Source: Chara braunii (Eukaryota; Streptophyta; Charophyceae; Charales; Characeae). From it: a DNA stretch of 29,977 nt. Made by a program: the position numbers and the translations under genes. Of this stretch, positions 1 through 10,018 are shown one piece after another (the first letter of the stretch is position 1; each line of letters begins with the position of its first letter). Below the pieces are notes generated by a model. That model saw nothing but the letters and a program-made list of their open reading frames with translations, was not told where the DNA came from and made no database searches. Where the stretch lies: NCBI GenBank assembly GCA_003427395.1, contig BFEA01000047.1:363627-393603 (forward strand), in the 5' to 3' direction.

Positions 1-633
1 GGGGGGAGAAGAAGAAGAATGCAGAGTGGGACTCTGCCCTAGGTGCATAATAAGATTTTGCTAGATACTGGAAACGTCCAAACTTCCAACACTTTCCGAT
101 TTTTGGCTCTGAATAAAATCATCGCAATGCCCACGCTGCTTCACGAGGTTGAGAAGTTTAAAGAAAACCAGAAGAATTGGCACATAAAGCTTCCATTATC
201 ATACACTATTAATGTGCAAATTTCCATAAAAGCAGCATTCCCTAACCGCCATCCTTAAATGATTAACAATTTGTACACACATTCGTTTCTAATTTCTTCT
301 TCCTTCAAAGCACCTCACTTCCCGTTTCTTTTCCTTTTCCACTGGAATCCATGCGACTCTGGCAAAATCATCGGAATTTGTCAATGCTGAGCTATGGTTG
401 GATCACACACAATCAGATGTACTTAATTATGAAGCCAGTCATTCAAAACAATACAATGCAATGAGCACAGTCCTCAACAAAGACTGTGTTTCACGAAGAA
501 GGGGGAAAAAAAAAAAAGAACACTTGCAATCAGGTAGGTTTAGAACGAAAGAGAAGATGAAAGCAACTTCCTTCTGTCTCACTATTTGCAGGTAAAGGCT
601 ATTATAGGAGATGGGAGAGCATGTGCCACTTAC
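1..633 (-). other. Symplekin intron 6, 5' portion
   Basis: The region starts at the GTAAGT donor following exon 6 and continues off the window. It contains an A-rich run near 506-518 on the plus strand and no exon that extends the symplekin frame convincingly. Two short candidate exons were examined and set aside (see rejected items). Confidence 0.6.
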
Positions 634-808
634 AGGAGCAGCTGCATTGTGCCGACATTTCAAGAGAGCAAGCAGTGCCTGTCTCAAAACATGTCCAATG
701 CTGTCAGGTTGTGCTGCCTTCATCCTTTCCACGTTTGGTGCCAGGGCCAACAACACCTGGATCACTTTCCCGAAGAAGCTACATCTCTGTCTTGCAATAA
801 TCGACAGA
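634..808 (-). CDS. SYMPK: Symplekin exon 6 (about residues 281-338)
   Basis: The acceptor is TTGGTAG ending at 809 and the first base T completes the Ser codon from exon 5. The frame reads LSIIARQRCSFFGKVIQVLL, ALAPNVERMKAAQPDSIGHV and LRQALLALLKCRHNAAAP. The SLxxIARQRP-type block and the 'ALLALLKCxHxAAAP' helix are symplekin hallmarks; the family has SLSxIA[RK]xRP and LKCTHPxAAP in plants and LKHPAS in animals. The Pro usually following ARQR is Cys here. The exon is 175 nt (1 + 174) and ends in phase 0 at CCT followed by a textbook GTAAGT donor at 633. The next residues in plants begin W[RK]D.L. I could not find a convincing exon of that kind in positions 1-630, so exon 7 probably lies outside. 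Confidence 0.9.
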
Positions 809-1318
809 CTACCAAATATGGCAAAAATGGTCACAACAACACATTTCATTCAAGGACAATCCACAATGATCCCCATGAGAAACAGCCAACAGGTGGCCTA
901 CACAATTGAGACACCATGCAACAAATATGATGCACACTGTGACGCAAAACATGCTGTGCACAGCACCGGAGGTCTTCTGTACCGCTAAGACAAGCATGTC
1001 ATGCACACTTCAAAAGATAGCCTCAAGGCTCCATCGGAGCATTTACTCACACTACAACTTTCTCAACTGGATACATCAAGGAAACCCTTGGCGAATATGC
1101 CCTGAGTTGCTCTGACACTAACCGACAACAAGATGCAGAAGAAATGAGCCCAAAGTTGTTTCACAGTGGTCTCTGAGGATCCTACACAGAGATGTGTTGG
1201 TTTCCTGCCCATCAGATCTCAGTAAGGTGAAGTGAAACATGTTCTGAACTTTACACACAAAACAAAAGGCCGAAAGCCAGAGCACATTCCCACATATAGC
1301 AAAATTTTATTTGAGACA

Positions 1319-1425
1319 ACCGTCGCCACCCAAATAGAACGCCCAGTAATTATCGCCGTATCTGGACTTAAAGTTGCACCAAATACAGCTATAATGACCG
1401 GGCATTGCATTCGGGTGAAGACGGT
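1319..1425. mobile_element. Palindromic MITE, copy 1
   Basis: The element is about 107 bp with imperfect terminal inverted repeats (left ACCGTCGCCACCCAAATAG; right, reversed, ACCGTCTTCACCCGAATGC) and a body that is itself nearly palindromic. It matches two further copies at 27232 and 27516. It is non-coding, although the frame reads through it by chance. It lies in intron 5. Confidence 0.75.
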
Positions 1426-2531
1426 AAACCCCCACTCGAGGGTAGATGCAAAGTCAGTCGCTTCCCGCTTTCTTTTTTCTTTCCTTTCTGATCCGATCCT
1501 TGATAGTTCAGGGAGACTATTTGCTCTATGCCTTCCGGAATAAATGTCATATATGGACTGATTCAGATATCAATCATGCATGGACTTGGTCATTCTTTAC
1601 CGCAGACAGTCAACGATAACAACCGAACTGCGATAGCAATGAACAACAAGACCATGTGAAGAATATGCTTAACAATACAAACAATCAGTGCAACATTATA
1701 TTGTCTATCTACCAGCTTGTTTTTCCCCAGTCCATCACAGACAAACCAGACACATTGTCACTCCCCGAGTCAATCTCTAGTCTAGCACAAAATGCTGGAA
1801 CTTGAACTGACAAATGTGTGTCTTCTGAAGCAGGATGGAATCTCCCGCTTCAATCATGACCACATGGCACATCGGCACCCGACACTATGGTTACTTTCCC
1901 TCTCATCCCTCAACCTCCCAACACCACTGTCACATTCTCTATAGTACAATCACCAACATAATGACGTTTTAAGAGATGAATGTTGGTCTCTCCCCTCCTG
2001 GAGTCTTCTTCTTCAAGTAGCTATGGCCACCAGCCAACAGGTAAGCTTTCTCCTCCTCCTTGCCAGCCCTTCTCCAATGGTTACCTCCTCCATCCAATCT
2101 CCACCATTGTCCCAGACTTCCAGTCAGCACAATCACCTCTAACTTCTAAGCCTTGGATGACGAATAACGGTTTCCCCGTCTTATACTCCAGAAACGACTC
2201 TTGCCATCATCCCCCCCTGCTCGTCTATACCTTCCTCATAAGGCGACTCTTCCTGCGTATTGGCAAGACATATAGCAAATCACCTTTCCCTTTCCAGGTA
2301 CAGCATTCACTCCATCCTTGCTACCGTTCCCTTTGCAGCCCCTATTCCCAAATCAGGCTTCCAAAGCAAAGGCCTTCTGTTACATGCCCAGTTGGGCGAT
2401 GTACATATAAAACCAAGGATTCACAATGTGATAAAAAGGACTGAATGGACAATGCAGTGCAAGTGAAATCTCAACGAGCAGTGTACATTCGGATACATAC
2501 AAAAACGGTGCTTTATAGTGCAGGGGAAGAC

Positions 2532-2717
2532 TTAGATACAAGTCCTGACCTGACCGGGACTGACCTCTATCACGTAGTGCAAGACAGCACAGCAGAATGC
2601 TAGAATACCAATGACTAGCCCAATCAATGTTGCAACGCAGACCAAACATACATCATCCTCATCACAAGGTGTGAAGGGGTCTGGCGCTACACACAGGAAG
2701 AATGCACCAGGTCCAAA
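2532..2717 (-). other. Open frame with one hydrophobic segment (unrecognised)
   Basis: A 61-residue frame without ATG contains DEDDVCLVCVATLIGLVIGI followed by LAFCCAVLHYVIE, which would form one transmembrane helix, and ends in TAA. It could be a decayed gene fragment or chance. I recognise no family. Confidence 0.15.
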
Positions 2718-2853
2718 TCATGTGCAGACGAAGAGGAGGGGAACAGAGGAAGAAGAGAGGGAGAGATGGCCATGTCGTCAACACCAAGTCTTTGTTACAA
2801 GTCCCAAATAATCCCTCGTCAAAATGTCTGAAGCCCAGGGTCGAGTCTGGATC

Positions 2854-3035
2854 CAAATGTCACAGAGCCCGCTCTCTCATAGTCTGCTGATGCAGTGAAG
2901 TCAGGTAGCGAGAGGGTGAGGGGGAGATGGTGGACTGAGAAGAGCAAATGTCACAGAGCCCGCTCTCTCATAGTCTGCTGATGCAGTGAAGTCAGGTAGC
3001 GAGAGGGTGAGGGGGAGATGGTGGACTGAGAAGAG
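2854..3035 (+). repeat. Exact 91-bp tandem duplication
   Basis: Positions 2854-2944 and 2945-3035 are identical, starting CAAATGTCACAGAG. The perfect identity suggests a very recent event or an assembly duplication. Confidence 0.9.
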
Positions 3036-3182
3036 GAAGAAGAAGAACTCTCTCTCTCTCATATGCCAGGTACTAACCTGTGCAGATGGCGCTGTGCTGC
3101 AGGTACCTCGAAGGCGAAGCTGGAGCTACGGCGCTGGCCGCCTCCCAATCTCTCTCTCTCTAGTACTACTCTAGCTCCTAAG

Positions 3183-3252
3183 AGCGCCCAGCGCTGAAGA
3201 CTACTGCTAACGCTACTAGCGCCCAGCGCTGAAGACTACTGCTAGCGCTACT
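3183..3252 (+). repeat. 35-bp tandem duplication
   Basis: The units at 3183-3217 and 3218-3252 (AGCGCCCAGCGCTGAAGACT...) differ at one base. Confidence 0.85.
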
Positions 3253-3590
3253 ACCGCTACTCCTGCAGGGCTCCTCCAGAGTGCTGCAGCCGAGTCCTGA
3301 AGACTACCTCCTGCCTCCTGAACTGCACGTGAAGTGCCTGGGAAGTACCTAGGAACTACCTGCAGCCTGCAGTGCTGGCCCGTCCAGGAGGCTGCTCTTG
3401 CCAATGCCAAAACGTGCCAGACCCTGGGGTTGAAGCTCAAACAAAGGTTGTCTTGAAAATAGGCCAAAAATAGCCTGAGCTAAAACCCTGGTCTGGTGCC
3501 TGAATTTCAGGGCAGGTCGATCTTATGAGGGCCTCAAAATGGCCCTCCGTCTCAGGCTGACAAGACTCAGGGCCGGAAAGGCTCTGTTTT

Positions 3591-3730
3591 AGGCTGAAAC
3601 GACACAGGGCCTGTAGGCCCTTGTTTTCAGGCTTTCAGGCTGAAACGACACAGGGCCTGTAGGCNCTTGTTTTCAGGCTTTCGGGCTGAAAACGACACGG
3701 GCCTGAAAATGGCCCGTGCAGCCTGTTGCA
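3591..3730 (+). repeat. 46-bp tandem repeat, three units
   Basis: The units begin at 3591, 3637 and 3683 with [AG]GGCTGAAA and carry GGGCCTGTAGGC. A degenerate earlier unit begins near 3552. The third unit is diverged, and an N lies at 3665. Confidence 0.8.
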
Positions 3731-3755
3731 GGTGCAGCATGTAACACCTTCTAAG

Positions 3756-3864
3756 AAAGAGCTTTAACTGCTAACAGACTGCAAATGCCAACGTGTTCTG
3801 CTGTTCCAAAGAAAAGAGCTTTAACTGCTAACAGACTGCAAATGCCAACATGTTCTGCTGTTCC
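3756..3864 (+). repeat. 57-bp tandem duplication
   Basis: AAAGAGCTTTAACTGCTAAC starts copies at 3756 and 3813. Both end CTGCTGTTCC, with one internal difference. Confidence 0.85.
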
Positions 3865-5276
3865 GCACTCTACTCTCCGCCTGGAGCCATCACAATCTTA
3901 AACTGATGGGTCTAAATATTATTCAGTCTGTCTAATGCATTGTGCGCAGCAATCAGATCCCTCAAGCCGTTCTTGACCAACTCTAGCCTTGAACCATACC
4001 CAACTGCACAAGCACTCAGATTCTCTTCAAGGCCTACCTCTGCCATCCTTCGTTCAGCCAAATTCTGTGTTCTACCACCCAAGTACGAGCCTGCTACCCT
4101 CAGGGGTATCCTTTATCTCTATGACATTCTGGCTGCTGATATCAACAAGTTCTCCTGCTCCTCTAGTATAGACAGGGTTCCCTCATCTTACTCTTGGATG
4201 GTTTACTGGGAAAAAGCGGGCCTGCTGCAGTGGAAACAAGTACAAGAATCGGAAACAGAAACTGGAACAGGTGCAGTCAACGGACCAATACTGATACTAG
4301 AGGGCCACTAAAAAGAGGAGCTAACATGGGGGCCGTTGACGGCTGCCGTGATGCACCTACACCTGGCATTCTTCCATAGTGGCCTCGTTGTCACTACAGT
4401 CGGCGCCTGCTTCAGACATGGTAAGGCAACCAACCGTCAAGCGGCCAACAAGACACTAACCCCACCCCCGTGTTCGGGGGGACACGTGGATGAGCACATA
4501 CATACATAAAATAAGCTGCTTATTTTGTTGTGGCGGCTGTGTTGACTCTTTTGGGTTAATTGCAGTTTGAACAAAAAGAAACTTAAAAAGAGAGAAAAAC
4601 AAAGAGCACAGCAGAAAGACTACTCGTATTCCGCCGAAACCAGGGAAGAACGAAAAGCGTCCATTGGGAGTATCATGCTTCCAGGACAGGATCGTAACCG
4701 TGCGTGCAACATTTCCAAACACACGGCTCTCCATCAGTTTGGCGAGACTACTGCCTGTTTCCCTTCCATTTTGATGCACTATGGAAACTCTGACGCCACA
4801 CTTCGTGCCGGCACATGGGGAAAAAAGTTGAACGCGTTCCCAAATTTTCTTGGAAGAGGCAACTTCATTGCATTTAGGAACGCCTGCATTAGGATGGGAC
4901 CGTCATAGCCCAACGGATAGACTGACCCAGCACATTCACTTCCCTTGCCATATGGCTGGTTCATCCATTGCCTGCTTTGAATTGGCACAGTTGTAATCCA
5001 CACTGTCCAAAAGTTTCTCAGGCCACAACGTGCACAATTGCCATAAAAAAGAGACTTCTCGATGTGTGCAGCTGGAGCCTTATGTGCCCACTCTTCCATG
5101 TAACTTATGGTCTCTGACCCTCTTCTCCTCTTCTACTGACTCTATACACTCCTCTTCCTTTCTCGTTTTCTCCTCTCAACTCTTTGAGCATTTGATCTCG
5201 TTCGTTCTCAAAGAAGAGGTCCCTGACGCTGGCCTCCCTTTTGTGCCTGTGCCTGTGCCTCTGCCTCCCACGTGAT

Positions 5277-5643
5277 TACAATATGACTAGGGGTACTTTT
5301 TAAAATACCATACATGAGCAACTGGACATCCAAGGGAAATATAGCCCATTCTATATCTTCTAACTCTTGAATAAGTAAATTCTACCCAGCATTTTTTACA
5401 AAAAAAAATTCCTTCTCCTTGTTCTGGAATACGCTCATATTTTCCACAAGCACATCTTCCACTCTTTATAGGTCCAAATATTTTTTCACAAAACAATCCA
5501 TCTTTTTCTGGTTTTTNATTTCTGTAATGCAATGTATGAGGTTCTTTGACCTCTCCTACAACATCCCCATTAGGTAATATTCTTTCTGCCCATTTACGGA
5601 TCTGTTTGGGTGAAGCTAGTCCAATTTGAAGAAACTGAGAACC
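5277..5643 (-). pseudogene. rpoC1: Plastid rpoC1 fragment in nuclear DNA (NUPT)
   Basis: The minus strand encodes the N-terminal part of plastid RNA polymerase beta' subunit. It shows [39 protein letters not shown], the zinc-ribbon CxC...CxxC ([19 protein letters not shown]) and [20 protein letters not shown]. The usual Gly after the last zinc Cys is Trp, and the frame shifts by one base after VWYFKK before running into TAG. The homology continues in another frame for about 12 nt. There is an N at 5517. Upstream of about 5643 the frame continues into unrelated sequence. The AT-rich composition contrasts with its flanks. It is a decayed nuclear copy with no expected function, and its green-lineage motif set is the best taxonomic marker here. 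Confidence 0.85.
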
Positions 5644-6060
5644 TTTTTGATGAGAGCCTTCCTGCCAGGCCCTGCCACAGCAGACAGATTCAATCTGCCG
5701 TGGGACTTCCCTTGGACTGAGCTGCAATGAGAACAGGACTGGACACGTAGCGACTCTCTACCTACTGACTAATAGGACCCTCTACTGTTCCAACCACTCT
5801 GACCCTATCGGATCTCTACTTTTGTCCTTTACAGTACCTACCAGAGAGTTGTCTTCGGCCCTCATGTACAAAAGAGAATGGAACATGGTACTGCAGCCAT
5901 ACCGCAACAGAGCGTGACTCGTTTCATTTCACATACTTCATAGAAAAAGATTGAAACACATAAAGATACACTCAGAAAGGGAGAACTCAGGCCAATCCCC
6001 AAATCACAAAATTTGTGTAAATTCTAGGGTCACACACTCACCATAATTTGCAAATTATCC

Positions 6061-6234
6061 AGCGGGCTAGCTCAGTTGGTTAGGCACGCAAGTGGCATTC
6101 AGGAGGTTGTGGGTTCAAGCCCCATGACCGCCTGCGGCGCACTTACTGCCAACGGACTGTGATAGTCCTCTGGATACCCCTGATCGGCATTAGCGGGGTC
6201 TATGACCAACACAGGTGTGAGTGCGAGCGCGAGT
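6061..6234 (+). mobile_element. tRNA-derived SINE, copy 1 (with tRNA-like head)
   Basis: The head (about 6062-6134) has a Pol III A box (TAGCTCAGTTGG) and B box (GGTTCAAGCCC) with a perfect T-arm GTGGG/CCCAT. The acceptor and D stems are imperfect, so this is a SINE head and not a tRNA gene. The body continues through GATAGTCCTCTGGATACC and breaks off at GCGCGAGT (6234), where an inverted copy begins. Confidence 0.7.
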
Positions 6235-6565
6235 CATGTTGGCCCCCGCCCCAACAGCAGTAGTCAGAGATGGGGTGGGGCCGCCGGTGGGGCTCTGGCC
6301 AACGGAAAGACCAAGCATTTTGCCGGTAGCTGCGCCTCCCTTTCTCATCGTCCCCCACCCCTCATCTAGTAGCAGCAGAGGCTATGGCCAACACTCTTCC
6401 ACACACCACACACAACCCACTCGCGCTCGCACTCACACCTGTGTTGGTCATAGACCCCGCTAATACCGATCAAGGGTATCCAGAGGACTATCACAGTCCG
6501 TTGGCAGTAAGTGCGCCGCAGGCGGTCATGGGGCTTGAACCCACAACCTCCTGAATGCCACTTGC
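6235..6565 (-). mobile_element. tRNA-derived SINE, copy 2 (inverted)
   Basis: This is the same SINE on the minus strand. It lacks about 27 bp of head including the A box but has about 180 bp more of the body than copy 1. Its first 147 bp (6565-6419) are the reverse complement of 6088-6234 with only two differences. The two copies can therefore fold into a hairpin with a 184-bp loop. Confidence 0.7.
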
Positions 6566-6606
6566 AATGACTTGCTGATTCCTGCTGCCGAGATTGACTG
6601 CGGGGC

Positions 6607-7675
6607 TGTACACTAACCTGTAGGGTTAGTTTTGCAATTTTGTTTGGCTGAGGGCTAACCGAGAGATCCGCCTGTGTGGAAATTCGTGAGGGACAGATCT
6701 GTAATTTTTGGGAAAAATACAGACCTGGTACTAACCGAGTTCCTACAGCTACCCTAACTGCCTATAGCAGGCCCGGGCTACCCCTAGGACAGACAGGCCC
6801 TAAGCGGCCTATACTGCTATACGGTCCTATAGCCTATAGCCGGCTCCGGTAGAGGCCGAGGGGCCGAAACAGCAGCGGTACCGATAGGTCCAGTCAGTCC
6901 AGTCTAGGTCTAGGCTAGAGTAGGAAGTCTATAAGTCCAGTAGGGAAATCGGGTAGGGACTTTTGGCTTTTCATTTTTCGCGTTACAGCGTTGGTGGCCA
7001 ACCAAGTTTAGCAGCGCTGAATGTCTACAGCGGCACCTGCGACATCAGCTGTGTGAGGCAGCCACAGCCCGCCTAGCTGAGACAGCCATAGCTGGGGCTG
7101 TGCTCAGCGCATCTATCCCCAGGGGATATCTGCGTTCGGCAGGACTATCGGAGGGTCTTCACTGAGTACATGTGGGTACTGCTAGCAGCTCGGCAGCCAT
7201 AGCTGCCTTCTTCATCGTCAGAGTGACTCATCGGCACTGGGGGACTACTTCGCTGTTCACGATCTGCATCTGAGTGTATGGCGCTGGCCTCTGGGAGGCT
7301 GTTTCAGGGCAGCGCTAGACTCTGAGAGTGTAGTAGTGAGTGGAGTGTGGGGTACTTGAGTGGCGAGACACTGGGTTGAACTCTGTTACGATAAGTGGGG
7401 TTAATTGAGTTGAGTTGGCTCTTCATCTGGGTTACGTTCCAATTGTGATCTTCGCAGTGTCATCCTGTGATTGGTTGTTGGGAGTTCATCAGAGAGAGAC
7501 AGCACTGTGTGTATTCTCCCCATCTGTGCATGATTGTTATTCCGCTGCTTATCTCTGGCCTGTGTGCAGGTGGACTCTGTCTCTTCCTCCCCTTTGTCTC
7601 ATGCATGTATGGACGTGTGTGAGTTCGTCTGTGTGTGAGTGGCAAACAAATTGTCAAACAACCAAGTTCATAACA
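6607..7675 (+). mobile_element. LTR-like element, copy A (possible solo LTR)
   Basis: This 1069-bp unit begins TGTACACTAAC and ends CATAACA, so it has TG...CA ends as LTRs do. It shares order and scattered blocks with 17905-18945: AGCCATAGCTGGG, GGCAGCCATA, and a GTATGGxACGTGTG block near the 3' end. There is no coding region. Flanking 5-bp duplications are not evident. Both copies are preceded by GGGGC, which could be a remnant of an internal region. Confidence 0.45.
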
Positions 7676-7933
7676 TAGTCCTCTGGATACCCCTGATCGG
7701 TATTAGCGGGGTCTATGACCAACACAGGTGTGAGTGCGAGCGCGAGTGGGTTGTGTGTGGTGTGTGGAAGAGTGTTGGCCATAGCCTCTGCTGCTACTAG
7801 ATGAGGGGTGGGGGACGATGAGAAAGGGAGGCGCAGCTACCGGCAAAATGCTTGGTCTTTCCGTTGGCCAGAGCCCCACCGGCGGCCCCACCCCATCTCT
7901 GACTACCGCTGTTGGGGCGGGGGGCAACATGAT
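7676..7933 (+). mobile_element. tRNA-derived SINE, copy 3 (5'-truncated)
   Basis: This copy starts at TAGTCCTCTGG inside the SINE body and follows copy 2 (reversed) closely through the CAACATGA end. It abuts the right edge of the LTR-like element with no spacer. The homology with copy 2 ends at about 7933, and the following TTTACCTCGTTTGCGAGG contains a small hairpin. The true 3' end of the family is not fixed by these copies. Confidence 0.65.
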
Positions 7934-9059
7934 TTACCTCGTTTGCGAGGCCCTATTCTTGCAGGGGTCCCCTCTATTATAGTCTTAGGAGTAGTGGTAG
8001 GAAGGTAGTGAAAGGCTAAACGAATTTGAGAGAAGAACGTAGTGTAGGTTTAAGAATAAAAAAATAAAATAAAACATATATATAATTTGCGAATTCACGT
8101 ATCTGGGTATGTATGTGTCAGCAACCTCGGGGGCCACGGGCATATGTATTTTCTTTGATTTCTTTCCACGTTCACTACAACTTTTCTGTGCGACTGCACA
8201 GTGCATAAATTTGCATTTGGACGAGTGGTCGCGGTCGTGTCATTTTCTGTTTTGTGTTAGATGTGGGAGAGCTGTGTGACTAGGCGATGCCCTATAATCG
8301 CAGACCACCGACGCACAATTTGCAATTTTACGTGCTAGTGTGAGTACGCCCTGAGCTTCAGTGAATCCTTCCAGACGTTAAAGATACCTCTTGGTTTTAG
8401 ACCACCAGTGCCTCCACACTCACCTTGGCAAGCAATACAGGTTTTTTTTTTGGCCAGGTAGGTCATGAGAAAGTGCAAGGTTGCAGACGAATCAATTTGT
8501 AGGGTCAACGCCCCAAAAAACTTCCCAAAGCTTACGGTTTTGTGGTGCCTCCTCACCACACCTCCTTTCCTTTCTTGCTGCTTTCTCCTAGTAACTCGGA
8601 TAGCAAAAAGTAGAGGGTGCTCAGAACCACTCCTGGTTTAACTCCAGAGAAGGAAGCGCTAAACCACCAGTAATTTTCGAGCCTCATTTTGCCAAGACAG
8701 ATTCCCCCTGAATGCCAGAAAACGCCAAGCCCCCACAGTGGCATTTTATTTTTCTTATGGTTGGCGCTGCCAGCCATTTTGGTGTGGTAGCACTGCTCAT
8801 TCTAAGAACCCAGATTGTCGGCCTTTATATTCTCAAATTGCCTGGGTGAGGTACTGGTGGTTAAATGACCAACCATGGGAATTTCCATTTCATAATAAAG
8901 AAGCAATTGCACTGTGCAGGAAATAAAGAATCAGCAAACAATCAAGCAGAAGGACATCCCAATTCTCTGCCCTTTGCTTGTTTCATTCATTGCCAACAAA
9001 GCAGTTCTCCATCATTGCGTACAATCCAGCCGCAGATGCTGTCCAGCAAGCAAACACAC

Positions 9060-9231
9060 CTGTTTATGAGAACAATTGCCACAGGCCCAGGCAGTTCATT
9101 GGCCTTCGGCCATCTCAACATATTCAGCAAAACAGACAGATGCGCCTCAGCTTCTGTCTGAAGGGAATTTATATCAAGAAGTGGATGTCCTTGTTCAATC
9201 CATGCAATGGAAAAATTCTTGGAAGAAATGC
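9060..9231 (-). CDS. SYMPK: Symplekin exon 5 (about residues 223-280)
   Basis: The acceptor is TGCAG ending at 9232; two bases (GC) complete the codon left by exon 4. The frame reads ISSKNFSIAWIEQGHPLLDI, NSLQTEAEAHLSVLLNMLRW and PKANELPGPVAIVLIN, then AG. The core is the diagnostic symplekin stretch: 'FxIxW..GHPxLD', then an Glu-Ala-rich helix, then a hydrophobic LL..L helix, and finally VAIVLINS, which pairs with SLxxIARxRP on the next exon. The exon is 172 nt (2 + 168 + 2). Its donor is GTGTGT at 9059. The final Ser codon is split AG / T between exons 5 and 6. Open frames on the opposite strand here are antisense shadows. Confidence 0.88.
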
Positions 9232-10018
9232 CTGCAGATCAACCCAACCCAGCAACAGAAGATTCAATTTTTATGCAGTAGACTTGATCAAGGTATACAT
9301 TGTGCCGCACAGAAGAAAGTCTGGAGCACACTCATGAAACAGGGTGGGAAATTTTGAGTGGAACAGGAGAAACAGGCATTAAAAGGGGGACAAACTCAAA
9401 CTTCTTTTCTTCTTTTCCTTCAACGGGCTTGTGACAAGAGAGGCAGAGAAGCAACAGCATATAATAACCGCGTTACTGTTGCCGCAAGCATCACAATAGC
9501 AAGACAACATGCATAGGCATGATGGGAGAGGCGCAGAGATGGGGCGAGAAGGACAACCAGCAAGTCTATCTTACAGGCTATCCCAATATCACGGCGCAAC
9601 AGCTCGCACACCCTGACACGAACGTACAAAGGACGCACATTTCAGGCAAGAAAAGATCATGTAAAAATCACCCGCTGAGCAGCACAGCCATTTTGACTAC
9701 AGACGAGCATCCGAACAAAACATGTACGGCATCACTGTCCTGGGTACACCCGTGCATTAGCACAATGGACGAACAAGGCTAGTGATAAGAAACAACCCAT
9801 CAAGTTTATCCCCACAGACTGCAATACAAGTCATGCAGGCAGGTTTCATCAGCGTCAAACCACTCACGTAAACTGCCAACCACTTTGGCCCTATCACTAA
9901 GGCATGATCAGTCAGCAGTTGCCATCTAGCATCTACAAATAACTTGCAGCAAGGTGGATATGCAGACGCTCAGATCAGTCATCTTAGCAGTATTTCACTG
10001 ACTTGCAATGGCTAGCAC

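Larger units (their letters stand above)
809..9059 (-). other. Symplekin intron 5 (8251 bp)
   Basis: This is a large intron holding a MITE (1319-1425), several tandem duplications (2854-3864), a plastid rpoC1 fragment (5277-5643), three SINE copies and an LTR-like element (6061-7933). Nothing recognisable lies in 1430-2530, 3870-5270, 5650-6060 or 7990-9050 beyond isolated short open frames. Confidence 0.78.

Noticed and set aside
300-540. Candidate symplekin exon 7 (SRMDSSGKGKETGSE at about 351-307, or SLLRTVLIAL at about 480-440)
   Set aside because: Both keep phase 0 after an AG, but neither resembles the W[RK]D.L block expected next in plants, and the second lacks a good donor.
586-988. 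Plus-strand open frames of 107 and 125 codons
   Set aside because: They are antisense to symplekin exon 6.
1232-1543. Similar peptides encoded in three places (RPVIIAVSGLK, NTAIMTG)
   Set aside because: They come from the palindromic MITE read in either direction and are not a protein family.
4898-4980. tRNA-like stretch (TAGCCCAACGGATAGA ... GGTTCATCC)
   Set aside because: No T stem or anticodon stem forms; the resemblance is limited to short words.
6062-6134. tRNA gene
   Set aside because: A and B boxes and the T-arm are good, but acceptor and D stems do not pair well and the sequence continues into a repeated SINE body.
8335-8777. Minus-strand frames near 8.3-8.8 kb as the missing symplekin exon
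   Set aside because: Short words such as LSWQNEARKLL looked suggestive, but a stop follows at once, and the true exon 5 was found at 9231-9060 with matching phases.
8978-9357. Plus-strand open frames of 93-119 codons
   Set aside because: They are antisense to symplekin exon 5, whose minus-strand frame has family motifs and splice sites.
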